Positions 1 to 9,568 of a DNA stretch of 64,000 nt are shown here, one piece after another. Origin of the DNA: Actinomycetota bacterium. GTDB taxonomy: Bacteria; Actinomycetota; Actinomycetes; Nanopelagicales; Nanopelagicaceae. The notes beneath the pieces were generated by a model. That model did no database searches and had not been told where the DNA came from. It saw nothing but the letters and a program-made list of their open reading frames with translations. The position numbers were made by a program, and so were the translations under genes. Every line of letters begins with the position of its first letter. Position 1 is the first letter of the stretch. Where the stretch lies: contig WLHC01000002.1 of assembly GCA_009702925.1 (NCBI GenBank), positions 1 through 64,000 of the forward strand, written 5' to 3'.

Positions 1-89
1 CCGTCATTAAAATTTCTGATTGTGCCTTCGATTGCGGCAAGAAAATCTTCTGCTGATCCAATATCGTTTACTGCGATTTGCGTTGTCAA
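1..89 (-). CDS. rpsA: 30S ribosomal protein S1, N-terminal part (truncated by window edge), TTG start
   Basis: Minus-strand translation from TTG at 89: LTTQIAVNDIGSAEDFLAAIEGTIRNFNDG, matching the actinobacterial S1 N-terminus (VNDIGSxEDFLAAI...FNDG). SD-like ACGGAG lies upstream. polA-rpsA adjacency is conserved in actinobacteria. Confidence 0.88.
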   Translation of the reverse strand, partial: MTTQIAVNDIGSAEDFLAAIEGTIRNFND

Positions 90-215
90 GTGAGCTCCGT
101 AGGGATAGAAAGTAGTAGTTCCCGCTTTCGCGGCTGAAGGGCAAGAGTAGGGTTTGCACGCTCGTCAGGGCAAATTCGCTTAACTCTCTGAGCGTAAGTA
201 CAAGACAAAAACTAA

Positions 216-2867
216 CTAATGGGCCGCCTCGTGCCATGTCAGACCAAGTCCAGCATTAACATCTAACGGAGCCTTTAATGGATAGGCCGCTCCCATTTCT
301 TTTTTAACAAGTTCCGTAATTAACTCTTCTTCACCAGGTGAAACCTCAAGAATTAGCTCATCATGGATTTGAAGGAGTAATCGAGATTTCAAATTTTGTT
401 TTTTAATAGCGCTATAAACATTGAGCATGGCAATTTTAATGATGTCAGCTGCAGATCCTTGAATGGGTGCATTCAATGCCATTCTTTCGGCGACTTCACG
501 TCGAGCACGATTATCATTCATCAGATCAGGCAGATAACGCCTTCTTCCCATGATTGTTTCTGTGTATCCAACTTTACGGGCATCTTCAACCACTGTTTTC
601 AAATAATCTCGAATTCCACCAAAGCGCTCAAAGTATCTATCCATTAAATCCTGTGCAGCAGGCGGTGTGATGTCTAACTGCGCAGATAAGCCATAAGAGG
701 AAAGCCCATAGGCAAGACCGTACGACATCGCTTTTATTTGACGGCGCATTTCTGGATCAACCTCATTTGGCTTTACTCCGAAAATCTGCGAAGCAATAGT
801 TGCGTGTAAATCTTCACCAGAGGCGAACGCGGCCAATAGTTTTGAATCATTTGAAAGATGGGCCATGATTCGCATTTCGATTTGGCTGTAGTCGGCAGTT
901 AATAGTCCGACGTATCCTTTACCTGCAATAAAACAGTTTCTAATTCTTCGACCCTCTTCGGTACGAACAGGAATATTCTGTAAATTAGGTCCAGTAGATG
1001 AAAGTCTTCCTGTGGCTGCAACAGTTTGTGCAAAGTGCGTATGGATTCGCCCATCTGCAGCAATCTCGGCAATCAAACCTTCTACCGTTGTTCCTAGTTT
1101 CTTTGTCTCTCGTATACGAAGCAATGACGTTAAAACGGGATGTCCAGTTTTCTGATGGAGCCAGTCCAAACTTTCCGCATCCGTCGTAAAACCAGTCTTT
1201 ATTTTCTTTGTCTTTGGAAGTTGCAATTCATCAAAAAGGACTACCTGTAGCTGCTTAGGCGATCCCACATTAAATTCATGACCAACGATTTCATGTACGG
1301 CCTTTGTCTCGCGATCAACTTCGCCTTGGAAAAACTTTGCCAGAACCTCTAACTCTTTTTTGTTGACGGCAATTCCTACATTCTCCATTGTGGCAAGGAG
1401 TGCAGCAACAGGCATTTCCATTGTAAGAAACAGCTCCATAAGTCCACGATCGTGTAGTTCTTGAGTCAACGCCTCTTTGACATTAAATAGTGCAGTTGCG
1501 CATGTCAACAAATAACTCTGACTAGATGATTCATCAATTCTGGATGTATCGGCCCATCGCTGGGCAATATCTACAAACTCTTGGGTTCGTACTCCTGGAT
1601 TTACAAGATATGCAGCTAAGGAAACATCGAAGCTAACTCCTACTAATCCATTAATCCTTGCTAAAGATTTCGCGTCGTGTGCAATCTTTTTGACATCAGA
1701 ATCTTTAGCCCAATCCCCCATCTGATCTGATTCAACCAAAAACACCTGGGTTTGTGAGAAGGCAATGGCATACCGCACAATCTCTTCATCAGTAATTTCA
1801 AATGAGATTGCAATTTCTCCAGTGTGCTGTGCAATTTTTGTTGAGGCTTGCTCGGGTGTTAAGACTTCATGAGTAATCGCCTGTGAATTTTTCTTTAATC
1901 CCTCTGAATCAACTGAATTATCCAAAGCATTTACCTGGCCACCTCCACCTGACGTAATCAAAATAGGCTTCATTCGCTCCTTTAATGTTTTGAACTCTAA
2001 GGTTTTAAACAAGGGTTCCACCGATGCTTCTGCGACACCAGCCCATGCAAGAGATTGGATAGTAAATTCGATAGGAACGGTGCTAATCAACTGCGTCAGT
2101 TCTCTATTTCTTTCTACATCAGTGACACAGTCTTTTAGAGATTGACCGGCTTTGCCGCCTAAGTCATCAACGTGTGTAAGCAGTTGCTTTAGGGATCCGT
2201 ATTCAATAATCCACTTTGCTGCTGTCTTTTCTCCAACTCCCGGAACAGAGGGCAAGTTATCGCTTGGATCACCTCGAAGCGCTGCAAAATCTGGGTACTG
2301 CTCTGGAGTCATTCCATATTTTTCTAGAAGCGCCTGCGCGTTCATACGAACAAGATCGCTGACTCCGCGTTTTGGATAAAGAACAGTTGTCTTGTCGCTG
2401 ATTAATTGAAAGGAATCACGATCACCTGTGCAAATGAGAACCTGCGCGCCCTCTTTCTCAGCAGCCTTGGCGATAGTTGCAATGATGTCATCTGCTTCAT
2501 AACCTTGTATTTCAAAGGTAGAGATTCCAAAAGATTCAACAAGTTCATGCAAGTAACTCATCTGAGATCGGAACTCATCTGGAGTTTTTGCACGATTTGC
2601 TTTGTACTCTGGAAAAATCTCCGAACGAAATGTAGTGCGGGAAACATCAAATGCAACGGCAACATGTGTCGGTTTTTCTGTCGTAAGCAAAGAAAGAAGC
2701 ATTGTTGCAAAGCCATAGATCGCATTTGTGTGCTGGCCAGATGCCGTGGTGAAATTTTCGGCAGGTAAGGCAAAAAATGCTCGATAGGCCATGGAGTGTC
2801 CGTCTATGAGCAGGACTCTCTTATCGCCCTTGCTAGTACCAGCCATGGCCTCCATCCTAGATAACAA
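216..2867 (-). CDS. polA: DNA polymerase I; start more likely at an internal ATG near 2846
   Basis: 5'-nuclease N-terminus (LLIDGHSMAYRAFFAL) and family A polymerase motifs (DYSQIEMRIMAH, QIHDELILEV). Confidence 0.97.
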   Translation of the reverse strand: MLSRMEAMAGTSKGDKRVLLIDGHSMAYRAFFALPAENFTTASGQHTNAIYGFATMLLSLLTTEKPTHVAVAFDVSRTTFRSEIFPEYKANRAKTPDEFRSQMSYLHELVESFGISTFEIQGYEADDIIATIAKAAEKEGAQVLICTGDRDSFQLISDKTTVLYPKRGVSDLVRMNAQALLEKYGMTPEQYPDFAALRGDPSDNLPSVPGVGEKTAAKWIIEYGSLKQLLTHVDDLGGKAGQSLKDCVTDVERNRELTQLISTVPIEFTIQSLAWAGVAEASVEPLFKTLEFKTLKERMKPILITSGGGGQVNALDNSVDSEGLKKNSQAITHEVLTPEQASTKIAQHTGEIAISFEITDEEIVRYAIAFSQTQVFLVESDQMGDWAKDSDVKKIAHDAKSLARINGLVGVSFDVSLAAYLVNPGVRTQEFVDIAQRWADTSRIDESSSQSYLLTCATALFNVKEALTQELHDRGLMELFLTMEMPVAALLATMENVGIAVNKKELEVLAKFFQGEVDRETKAVHEIVGHEFNVGSPKQLQVVLFDELQLPKTKKIKTGFTTDAESLDWLHQKTGHPVLTSLLRIRETKKLGTTVEGLIAEIAADGRIHTHFAQTVAATGRLSSTGPNLQNIPVRTEEGRRIRNCFIAGKGYVGLLTADYSQIEMRIMAHLSNDSKLLAAFASGEDLHATIASQIFGVKPNEVDPEMRRQIKAMSYGLAYGLSSYGLSAQLDITPPAAQDLMDRYFERFGGIRDYLKTVVEDARKVGYTETIMGRRRYLPDLMNDNRARREVAERMALNAPIQGSAADIIKIAMLNVYSAIKKQNLKSRLLLQIHDELILEVSPGEEELITELVKKEMGAAYPLKAPLDVNAGLGLTWHEAAH

Positions 2868-2881
2868 GTTATGATTGTCTT

Positions 2882-3292
2882 ATGACGCAACAAGATTTGC
2901 TGGCAATAATTAAAGAACGAGGCAATGGTGATCTTGGTACCAAAATGGGTATCAAGATTATTGAAGCATCGGCCCAACGGTTAGTTGCAACTATGCCTGT
3001 TGAGGGAAACACTCAACCTGCCGGACTGCTCCACGGAGGGGCCAGTGTTGTTTTGGCAGAATCTTTGGGATCTATAGGTGCGCAGATTCATGCAGGTGCC
3101 AATCGCAAAGTAGTGGGTGTTGATATCAATGCCACTCATCATCGCTCGGCTCGCTCTGGTCTAGTCACAGCCGTAGCAACACCGATATCTCTTGGCAAAA
3201 CCCTGTGCTCCTACGAAATTGTTATCACCAATGAGGCTGGCGAAAGAATCTGTACGGCCCGCATAACCTGCCTGATCCTTGCCGAGGTCTAG
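2882..3292 (+). CDS. PaaI/hotdog-fold thioesterase
   Basis: 136 aa with hotdog motif LLHGGASVVLAESLGSIGA and VGVDINATHHRSARSG. Confidence 0.85.
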   Translation: MTQQDLLAIIKERGNGDLGTKMGIKIIEASAQRLVATMPVEGNTQPAGLLHGGASVVLAESLGSIGAQIHAGANRKVVGVDINATHHRSARSGLVTAVATPISLGKTLCSYEIVITNEAGERICTARITCLILAEV

Positions 3293-3368
3293 GTCCGTTA
3301 GTTAAGGTTAGCCGCCTAGCCCTAGAAGTATCCTGATGCATCCGATTGGCGATGCACTGTAAAAAGAT

Positions 3369-4676
3369 GTGGAGCGCGACTTGAATTTTGCGAGTAAAAA
3401 GATCAGCGCCCGTTTGATTCTTTTAACTATCACCATGTTGAGTGCAGTAGCGGGATTCTCCTCTATTGCAGCTCCAGCAAACGCTGCTGACCCTGTCACA
3501 AAGATCTACGGCGTTGTCACGGGTTCTACAGAACAACCGATTGCCGGAGTTGGTATTTCGATCGCAGGTCCAGATGGATTTAGCGCAGAGGTCGAGACTG
3601 ATTCTGCAGGTGCTTGGGAAGTTCTCGTTCCAACTAAGGGAACGTATAGCGCAACTATCAATGAAGGAGATCTTCCTTCAGGCCAAGCGTTAACGGATCC
3701 AACAAAGGGAACTGTAAAAGCAAATGTATTTATGCCTGGCGTAGAGCTGCGGCTTCTCTTCCCTATTGGACCAGGAGTTGCAAAGGCAACATTGCTTGAG
3801 CGTTCGGTTCAATTAACGGTAGATGGATTAATTTTGGGTCTCATCATCGCTTTGGCCGCACTCGGACTTAACCTTATTTTTGGAACAACAGGATTAACCA
3901 ATTTTGCCCACGGTGAGATTTTAACTTTTGCTGGACTTCTCACCTACTACTTCAGCGCAGTAGTAAAACTGCCGGTTCTTGTAGCCGCACCTATTGCCGT
4001 GCTGCTCAGTGCATTTATTTCAGGATTTTTGCAGGATAGATATCTCTGGAAACCTCTACGAAAGCGTGGCACCGGATTAATTGCGATGCTTGTTGTCTCG
4101 ATCGGTTTTGCAATATTCTTGCGCTACTTCTTCCTGTTCCTATTTGGTGGAGATACACGGCAACTTCCGCAGTATGCAGGACAAGCGGGACTTGAACTTG
4201 GATTGGTAAACATCACACCAAAATCAATTATCACAACAGTTATTGGAATTGGGTTTATCATTTTTGCGACGCTGTGGCTTCTTCGTACGCGTATGGGCAA
4301 GGCAAGTCGAGCAGTAGCCGATAACCCAGCTTTAGCTTCCGCGTCGGGAATCGACGTTCAAAAAGTGATTCAGGCGGTTTGGATATTGGGAGCGGCCCTG
4401 GCTGGTTATGCCGGAGTAATCGTGACGCTCAATCAAGGAGTGAGCTTCCTTATGGGGCAGGACATGCTGCTTCTAATTTTTGCAGCCGTTACCTTAGGTG
4501 GGTTAGGTACTGCTAATGGCGCTCTTGTTGGATCCTTAATCATTGGACTATTCGTGCAGCTGTCCACGTTGTTTATACCTACAGAGTTAAAGTATGTGGG
4601 GGCACTCATCGTTCTCATTTTAATTTTGGTTGTTCGCCCTCAAGGAATATTGGGCAAAAAAGAGAGGATCGGATAA
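3369..4676 (+). CDS. livH: Branched-chain amino acid ABC transporter permease (LivH-type) with N-terminal signal peptide and extracytoplasmic beta-sandwich-like domain; GTG start
   Basis: C-terminal ~290 aa is LivH-like (LNLIFGTTGLTNFAHGEILTFAGLL, GTANGALVGSLIIG). N-terminal ~140 aa has a signal peptide ending APANAA and a carboxypeptidase-regulatory-like region (ITKIYGVVTGSTEQPIAGVGISIAGPDG...). Confidence 0.88.
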   Translation: MERDLNFASKKISARLILLTITMLSAVAGFSSIAAPANAADPVTKIYGVVTGSTEQPIAGVGISIAGPDGFSAEVETDSAGAWEVLVPTKGTYSATINEGDLPSGQALTDPTKGTVKANVFMPGVELRLLFPIGPGVAKATLLERSVQLTVDGLILGLIIALAALGLNLIFGTTGLTNFAHGEILTFAGLLTYYFSAVVKLPVLVAAPIAVLLSAFISGFLQDRYLWKPLRKRGTGLIAMLVVSIGFAIFLRYFFLFLFGGDTRQLPQYAGQAGLELGLVNITPKSIITTVIGIGFIIFATLWLLRTRMGKASRAVADNPALASASGIDVQKVIQAVWILGAALAGYAGVIVTLNQGVSFLMGQDMLLLIFAAVTLGGLGTANGALVGSLIIGLFVQLSTLFIPTELKYVGALIVLILILVVRPQGILGKKERIG

Positions 4677-5672
4677 ATGGACATTCTCTTTATTATTCAG
4701 CAGACCTTAAGTGCAACCCTTGGAGTAAATGCGATTATCTTTGCATTGGCTGCAATTGGCTTGAACATGCATTTTGGCTACACAGGCCTTCTTAATTTTG
4801 GCCAAGCCGGCTTTCTTGCGATCGGTGCTTACAGTGTTGCTGTCCCAGTGATCTCATTTGGTATCTCACTGTGGGTCGCTTTCTTAATCGGAATTTTCAA
4901 CTCTATTCTCTTCGCGCTTCTCTTGGGTGTTCCTACCTTAAGATTGAGAGCCGACTATCTTGCGATCGTAACGATCGCAGCGGCCGAAATTGTTCGCCAA
5001 ATTGCCCGATCTGCGACTTTTCGTGACTTCCTGGGTGGCTCCGATGGAATTACGGGAAAGTTCGCAAGTGAGTTCTTCGACCTCAATCCATTCAAGCAAG
5101 GACTCACTACTCCCATCCTCCGATTTAGTGGAAATGACCTATGGGTAGTTATCACTGGTTGGATACTGGTTGCGCTAATTACTTTCATTATGTGGGTCAT
5201 GGTCAACTCCCCATGGGGCCGTGTTATGCGCGCCATCCGTGAAGATGAAGATGCAGTGCGTTCACTAGGTAAAAACGTCTACCTTTACAAGATGCAGTCA
5301 CTGATCATTGGTGGTGTGATCGGGTCTATCGCTGGCTTTGTCTATGCACTATCACGACAATCTGTACAGCCCGATAACTATGGAACAGCGCTGACATTCT
5401 TTGCATACACGGTCCTTATTCTTGGTGGAGCTGCACGTGTCTTTGCGCCAATAGTTGGTGCCATGATTTTCTGGTTCCTCATCGTATTCATCGAGCAGGT
5501 TCTTCGTGCGGGTGTAACTTCAAATATAATTCCTGATTGGCTTATTGGGGTAAACCAAGTAGGTCAGATTCGATTCATGCTCATGGGTCTTGGATTGATG
5601 TTGCTCATGATCTTTAGACCACAGGGAATATTTGGAGATAAGAAGGAGTTGGCACTTGATGCAAAAGCATAA
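4677..5672 (+). CDS. livM: Branched-chain amino acid ABC transporter permease (LivM-type)
   Basis: Polytopic; NMHFGYTGLLNFGQAGFLAIGAY and the C-terminal RPQGIFGDKKEL are typical of LivM. Confidence 0.92.
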   Translation: MDILFIIQQTLSATLGVNAIIFALAAIGLNMHFGYTGLLNFGQAGFLAIGAYSVAVPVISFGISLWVAFLIGIFNSILFALLLGVPTLRLRADYLAIVTIAAAEIVRQIARSATFRDFLGGSDGITGKFASEFFDLNPFKQGLTTPILRFSGNDLWVVITGWILVALITFIMWVMVNSPWGRVMRAIREDEDAVRSLGKNVYLYKMQSLIIGGVIGSIAGFVYALSRQSVQPDNYGTALTFFAYTVLILGGAARVFAPIVGAMIFWFLIVFIEQVLRAGVTSNIIPDWLIGVNQVGQIRFMLMGLGLMLLMIFRPQGIFGDKKELALDAKA

Positions 5673-6513
5673 CTCCGGTGCAGACTTTGCCTTAACTACA
5701 TCGCAAACGCCTGGATCATCTAAACCAGATCCAATTTTGATTGCAGATAAAATAGCGCGCCAGTTTGGTGGTTTAACTGCTGTCAACGTTGACCATGTAG
5801 AGATTCAACGTGGATCTATTACTGCTCTTATCGGTCCAAACGGTGCGGGAAAAACTACGTTCTTTAATCTGCTCACAGGGTATGACTCTCCAAACTCAGG
5901 TACATGGAGCTTTAACGGCAAAGCACTTAACGGTATTCCGCCGCATAAAGTTGCAAGACTTGGGATGGTAAGAACTTTTCAGTTGACCAAGGCCCTATAC
6001 CGTTTAACCGTAATGGAAAATATGTTGCTCGGTGCCAGGGGACAAAAGGGTGAATCCGTGCTTCGCTCAGCCTTCCCTTGGATCTGGCGCTCGCAAGAGG
6101 CGGCTATTCAAGAAAAAGCTACCGCTATCCTTAAAAACTTTAAATTGATTGAAAAGCAAGATGATTTTGCGGCTGCTTTATCTGGTGGGCAAAGAAAACT
6201 TTTAGAAATGGCTAGAGCGTTAATGGTAGAGCCAGAGATGGTGATGCTTGATGAACCTATGGCTGGTGTAAACCCTGCCCTTAAACAATCCCTCCTCGAA
6301 CATATCAAAGAGCTTCGCAACGAGGGGAAAACAGTTCTGTTCGTTGAACATGACATGGATATGGTCCACGAAATTAGTGATTGGGTAATTGTCATGGCAC
6401 AGGGCCAGATTATTGCCGAAGGAACCCCAGCAACTGTGATGGGGAATTCTCAAGTGATCGAAGCCTACTTGGGTGCTCATCACGATACCGATTTAACAAG
6501 TGAAGGAGCCTGA
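5659..6513 (+). CDS. livG: Branched-chain amino acid ABC transporter ATP-binding protein (LivG)
   Basis: Walker A GPNGAGKTT, signature LSGGQRKLLEMARALM, Walker B MVMLDEPMAGVNP. Start taken at the internal ATG (5659) overlapping the livM end. Confidence 0.92.
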   Translation: MQKHNSGADFALTTSQTPGSSKPDPILIADKIARQFGGLTAVNVDHVEIQRGSITALIGPNGAGKTTFFNLLTGYDSPNSGTWSFNGKALNGIPPHKVARLGMVRTFQLTKALYRLTVMENMLLGARGQKGESVLRSAFPWIWRSQEAAIQEKATAILKNFKLIEKQDDFAAALSGGQRKLLEMARALMVEPEMVMLDEPMAGVNPALKQSLLEHIKELRNEGKTVLFVEHDMDMVHEISDWVIVMAQGQIIAEGTPATVMGNSQVIEAYLGAHHDTDLTSEGA

Positions 6514-6516
6514 TCA

Positions 6517-7254
6517 ATGGCTGCATCTACGAATACGGCGTTGGTATCTGCAAAGGATTTAGTTGCTGGCTATTTACCGGGAATCAATATTCTTAATGGT
6601 TGCAATTTTTATGCCAATGAAGGAGAACTAGTTGGGATCATTGGTCCTAACGGAGCGGGTAAGTCGACGCTGCTCAAAGCGTTATTCGGTCTAGTAAAGA
6701 TTCGCGAAGGCCATGTGACCCTTTCTGGTGAAGAGATTACCAATATGAGAGCAGACCAATTAGTTGCCAAAGGAATTGGTTTTGTTCCACAAAGCAACAA
6801 TGTTTTTCCATCTTTAACAATTGAAGAAAATCTTCAGATGGGTGCATTCCAATCTCCTGATAAGTTTTCAGAGCGCTTTGATTTTGTCACCGATCTATTC
6901 CCAACTCTAGGAACTCGTCGTAAGCAACGTGCTGGATCGCTATCCGGTGGTGAGCGCCAGATGGTAGCGATGGGTCGCGCCTTAATGATGAATCCATCTG
7001 TGCTTCTTTTGGATGAGCCAAGTGCTGGTCTCTCCCCTGCATTGCAGGATGAAGTTTTTGTTCGCGTTCGTGAGATCAATAAGATTGGCGTAACGGTCAT
7101 TATGGTTGAGCAGAATGCCCGCAGATGCTTACAGATCGTTGATCGAGGGTATGTTTTGGATCAAGGTAAAAATGCATATGAAGGTACCGGAAAATCTCTA
7201 TCGACTGATCCTAAAGTTATCGAACTCTATTTGGGAACCCTGGCCAAGAAGTAG
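6517..7254 (+). CDS. livF: Branched-chain amino acid ABC transporter ATP-binding protein (LivF)
   Basis: Walker A GPNGAGKST, LSGGERQMVAMGRALM, LLLDEPSAGLSP. Confidence 0.92.
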   Translation: MAASTNTALVSAKDLVAGYLPGINILNGCNFYANEGELVGIIGPNGAGKSTLLKALFGLVKIREGHVTLSGEEITNMRADQLVAKGIGFVPQSNNVFPSLTIEENLQMGAFQSPDKFSERFDFVTDLFPTLGTRRKQRAGSLSGGERQMVAMGRALMMNPSVLLLDEPSAGLSPALQDEVFVRVREINKIGVTVIMVEQNARRCLQIVDRGYVLDQGKNAYEGTGKSLSTDPKVIELYLGTLAKK

Positions 7255-7310
7255 CGGTTGCTTTCACTTTAGACCCATTTAAGACCTAACACCTTTAAAC
7301 GCTTTAGACA

Positions 7311-7349
7311 AAAGAATGGCCCGCCATTAACCGGCGGGCCATTCTTTTT
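7311..7349. terminator. Bidirectional intrinsic terminator between convergent livF and livK
   Basis: 15-bp perfect stem AAAGAATGGCCCGCC (7311-7325) / GGCGGGCCATTCTTT (7333-7347), 7-nt loop, T-tract on both strands. Confidence 0.93.
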
Positions 7350-7363
7350 ACTTATTTAACTGA

Positions 7364-8590
7364 TTATTCTCCTGCTGGTACATCACCAGTGATGAACTCT
7401 TCAAGAACTGCATCAGCCTTGTCATTAGCTGTGTACAAGTACACACCCATGGTTGCGATTGAAGGATCGCCATTCTGATCGAACTCAATTGGACCAGATA
7501 CACCGTCATAGTCGATGTCTGTTCCCTCTGCGATCAAAGCCTTGCAATCAGCAAAAGTTGTGCACTTTGTGCCATCTCTTGAAACTGACTGTAGGTTGTC
7601 GCGGATGGTCTTACCATCTGTAGCTCCACCCTGCTCTGCTGCAAGTGCAATCAAAACTACTGCATCGTATGACTCTGCAGAGTATGTGAAATCAGTAAGC
7701 GTTGGATCAACTGAGAGGAAGCGATCACGTAGGGCTGCATCTGGCTTAACACCAGGTGTAGTTGCCTTAACGCCCTTCATGATTCCTGCAGGTAGATCCT
7801 TATAAGCAGTTTGTGAATAGTTTCCATCAACTAGGTATGTTGGAACCTTGTTAGGTCCGATTCCCTGCTTGATAAGTTCAGTTAAGACTTTTACCGTCTC
7901 ATCAAAGCCGATAATTGCAATCGCATCTGGCTTTGCAGCCTTAGCCTTTGCAACATCTGCTGCGAACTCCGCTGCTGTTGGGTTGTAAACGATGGCTGTT
8001 GATGTACCAGTAAATGCAGCCATTGCATACTTAGCAAGACCGTTACCGTATGCATCGTCAAGGTTAAGAATGACGACATTCTTGTGTCCATCTTTTGCCA
8101 TCAACTGACCGAGAACTGCTCCCTGGTATGTATCTGATGGAGCAGAGCGGAAGTAGTAACCGTCATCTGCATAGCTTGTCAAAACTGGTGAAGTGTTAGC
8201 TGGTGAGAAGTGGACGATTCCAGCTCCTGCAATCTTGTCGATTACAGTCAATGAAACTCCAGATGATGCTGCACCAACAATTGCACTTACTCCTGCTGAA
8301 ATATGTGAGTCAGTAGTCTGTTGTGCGATATCAGTACTTGTATCTCCTGAATCACCACGGATGTGCTCAATATTTTCTCCAAGCACTCCACCTGCAGCGT
8401 TGATATCAGCAACAGCTAAATCAACTCCTGCAAACTCTGGGGGCCCAAGGAACGCAAGGCTGCCTGTCTCAGGCAACAATGAACCAATCTTTAGAGGACC
8501 AGATGCTGTTCCTCCTCCACCGCAACCAGCAAGAACTAAGCCAGCTACAGCAGTAGCAACCACGATGGCTGCCTTATTGAATTTCTGCAT
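7364..8590 (-). CDS. livK: Branched-chain amino acid ABC transporter substrate-binding lipoprotein (LivK-type)
   Basis: Lipobox LVLAGCGGGG; periplasmic-binding fold KIGSLLPETGSLAFLGPPEFAGVDLAVADINAAGG. Confidence 0.9.
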   Translation of the reverse strand: MQKFNKAAIVVATAVAGLVLAGCGGGGTASGPLKIGSLLPETGSLAFLGPPEFAGVDLAVADINAAGGVLGENIEHIRGDSGDTSTDIAQQTTDSHISAGVSAIVGAASSGVSLTVIDKIAGAGIVHFSPANTSPVLTSYADDGYYFRSAPSDTYQGAVLGQLMAKDGHKNVVILNLDDAYGNGLAKYAMAAFTGTSTAIVYNPTAAEFAADVAKAKAAKPDAIAIIGFDETVKVLTELIKQGIGPNKVPTYLVDGNYSQTAYKDLPAGIMKGVKATTPGVKPDAALRDRFLSVDPTLTDFTYSAESYDAVVLIALAAEQGGATDGKTIRDNLQSVSRDGTKCTTFADCKALIAEGTDIDYDGVSGPIEFDQNGDPSIATMGVYLYTANDKADAVLEEFITGDVPAGE

Positions 8591-8655
8591 GTTTTCTCCT
8601 TTTTATAAGTTCCTTTATCAAAGGTATCTAGATGACCTTCAAAAAGGATCACCGA

Positions 8656-8684
8656 AGTATAACTAGCCCTCAAGGATTGGTAAA
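8656..8684 (-). promoter_or_regulatory. Candidate sigma70-type promoter for livK
   Basis: Minus strand TTTACC-17 nt-TATACT about 65 nt upstream of the livK start codon. Confidence 0.5.
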
Positions 8685-8794
8685 GACTTATTTGCGCTTG
8701 ATACATGGCGAACCTGGGGCCAAATCCATCAAAACTGGCCACAAAAATCTGGATGAAAATTAGGTTGGTTTTGCGGGATTGTGGTGATAGGCGG

Positions 8795-9377
8795 CTAAGA
8801 AAGAAACTGCTCCGCCTGCTTTGGGTCGATAACCGCCAAAGCAACTTCTTTCATTGTCAGCCGCCTATCCATGGCAGCTTTTTGTATCCATGAGAAGGCC
8901 TGCGGCTCGCTCAAACTAAGGGCAGACATCAAAATCCCTTTAGCTTTGTCAATAATTTTACGAGTCTCTAATCGATCATGAAGATCGGCAACCTCGGTTG
9001 CCAAAGTTTTCATCTGCTTATGTCTGCTAATTGCAATCTCAATTGCCGGCATTAAATCACCGATCGTAAATGGCTTAACCACATAGGCCATAACTCCAGC
9101 ATCTCGTGCCCGTTCTACTAACTCTTTTTGCGAGAAAGCGGTAAGCATAAGAACAGGGGCAATCTCAATAATTTTTGCAGCAGCTGAGATGCCATCTAGC
9201 ACCGGCATTTTCACATCTAGAATTGCAAGATCTGGTTTGTGCTCAACAGCTAAATCTATTGCATCTTGTCCGTTGGTTGCAGCTGCGACAACTTCATAAC
9301 CAGCACCTTGAAGCATCTCGATTAGATCCATCCGAATGATCGCTTCATCTTCTGCAACCAGAATACGAACACTCATC
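8795..9377 (-). CDS. pdtaR: ANTAR-domain response regulator / transcription antiterminator (PdtaR-like); start at MSVRILVAEDE
   Basis: Receiver domain (VLVAEDEAIIRMD, LAILDVKMPVLDG, TAFSQKELVERARDAGVMAYVVKPF) and C-terminal ANTAR (LETRKIIDKAKGILMSALSLSEPQAFSWIQKAAMDRRLTMKEVA). The polA/rpsA/pyk neighbourhood matches that of Rv1626. Confidence 0.9.
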
Positions 9378-9441
9378 TTGGTCTGGTCCTTTCTGGAACT
9401 AACATGGTGCTGAGATGTAAATTTAGTCCAAATCATTAACG

Positions 9442-9514
9442 TGCCCCGAGTCGGATTCGAACCGACACTATGCAGTGTTTGAGACTGCCCTCTCTACCGT
9501 TGGAGTACCGAGGC
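9442..9514 (-). tRNA. tRNA with CAA anticodon (Leu-UUG codon) but class-I short variable loop
   Basis: Cloverleaf read by eye: GCCTCGG TA CTCCAACGGTAGAGAGG GCAGT CTCAAAC ACTGC ATAGT GTCGG TTCGAAT CCGAC TCGGGGC A (73 nt). U33, anticodon CAA, A73; CCA not encoded. Variable loop only 5 nt. Confidence 0.88.
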
Positions 9515-9568
9515 CTTGCTTAAGTCATCTAGTCTAACCGTAAACAGGATTGCTTCGGAAAACGAGAA

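Noticed and set aside
7-237. 76-aa minus-strand ORF between rpsA and polA
   Set aside because: Overlaps the rpsA start in another frame; no domain resemblance.
2406-2768. 120-aa plus-strand ORF opposite polA
   Set aside because: Antisense shadow ORF; no RBS or family evidence.
216-2867. PolA exonuclease-site degeneracy (FEIT in place of DxE) as a novelty
   Set aside because: Loss of 3'-5' proofreading residues is common in actinobacterial and other PolA proteins.
8193-8666. 157-aa plus-strand ORF
   Set aside because: Antisense to livK, no domain resemblance; codon-shadow ORF.
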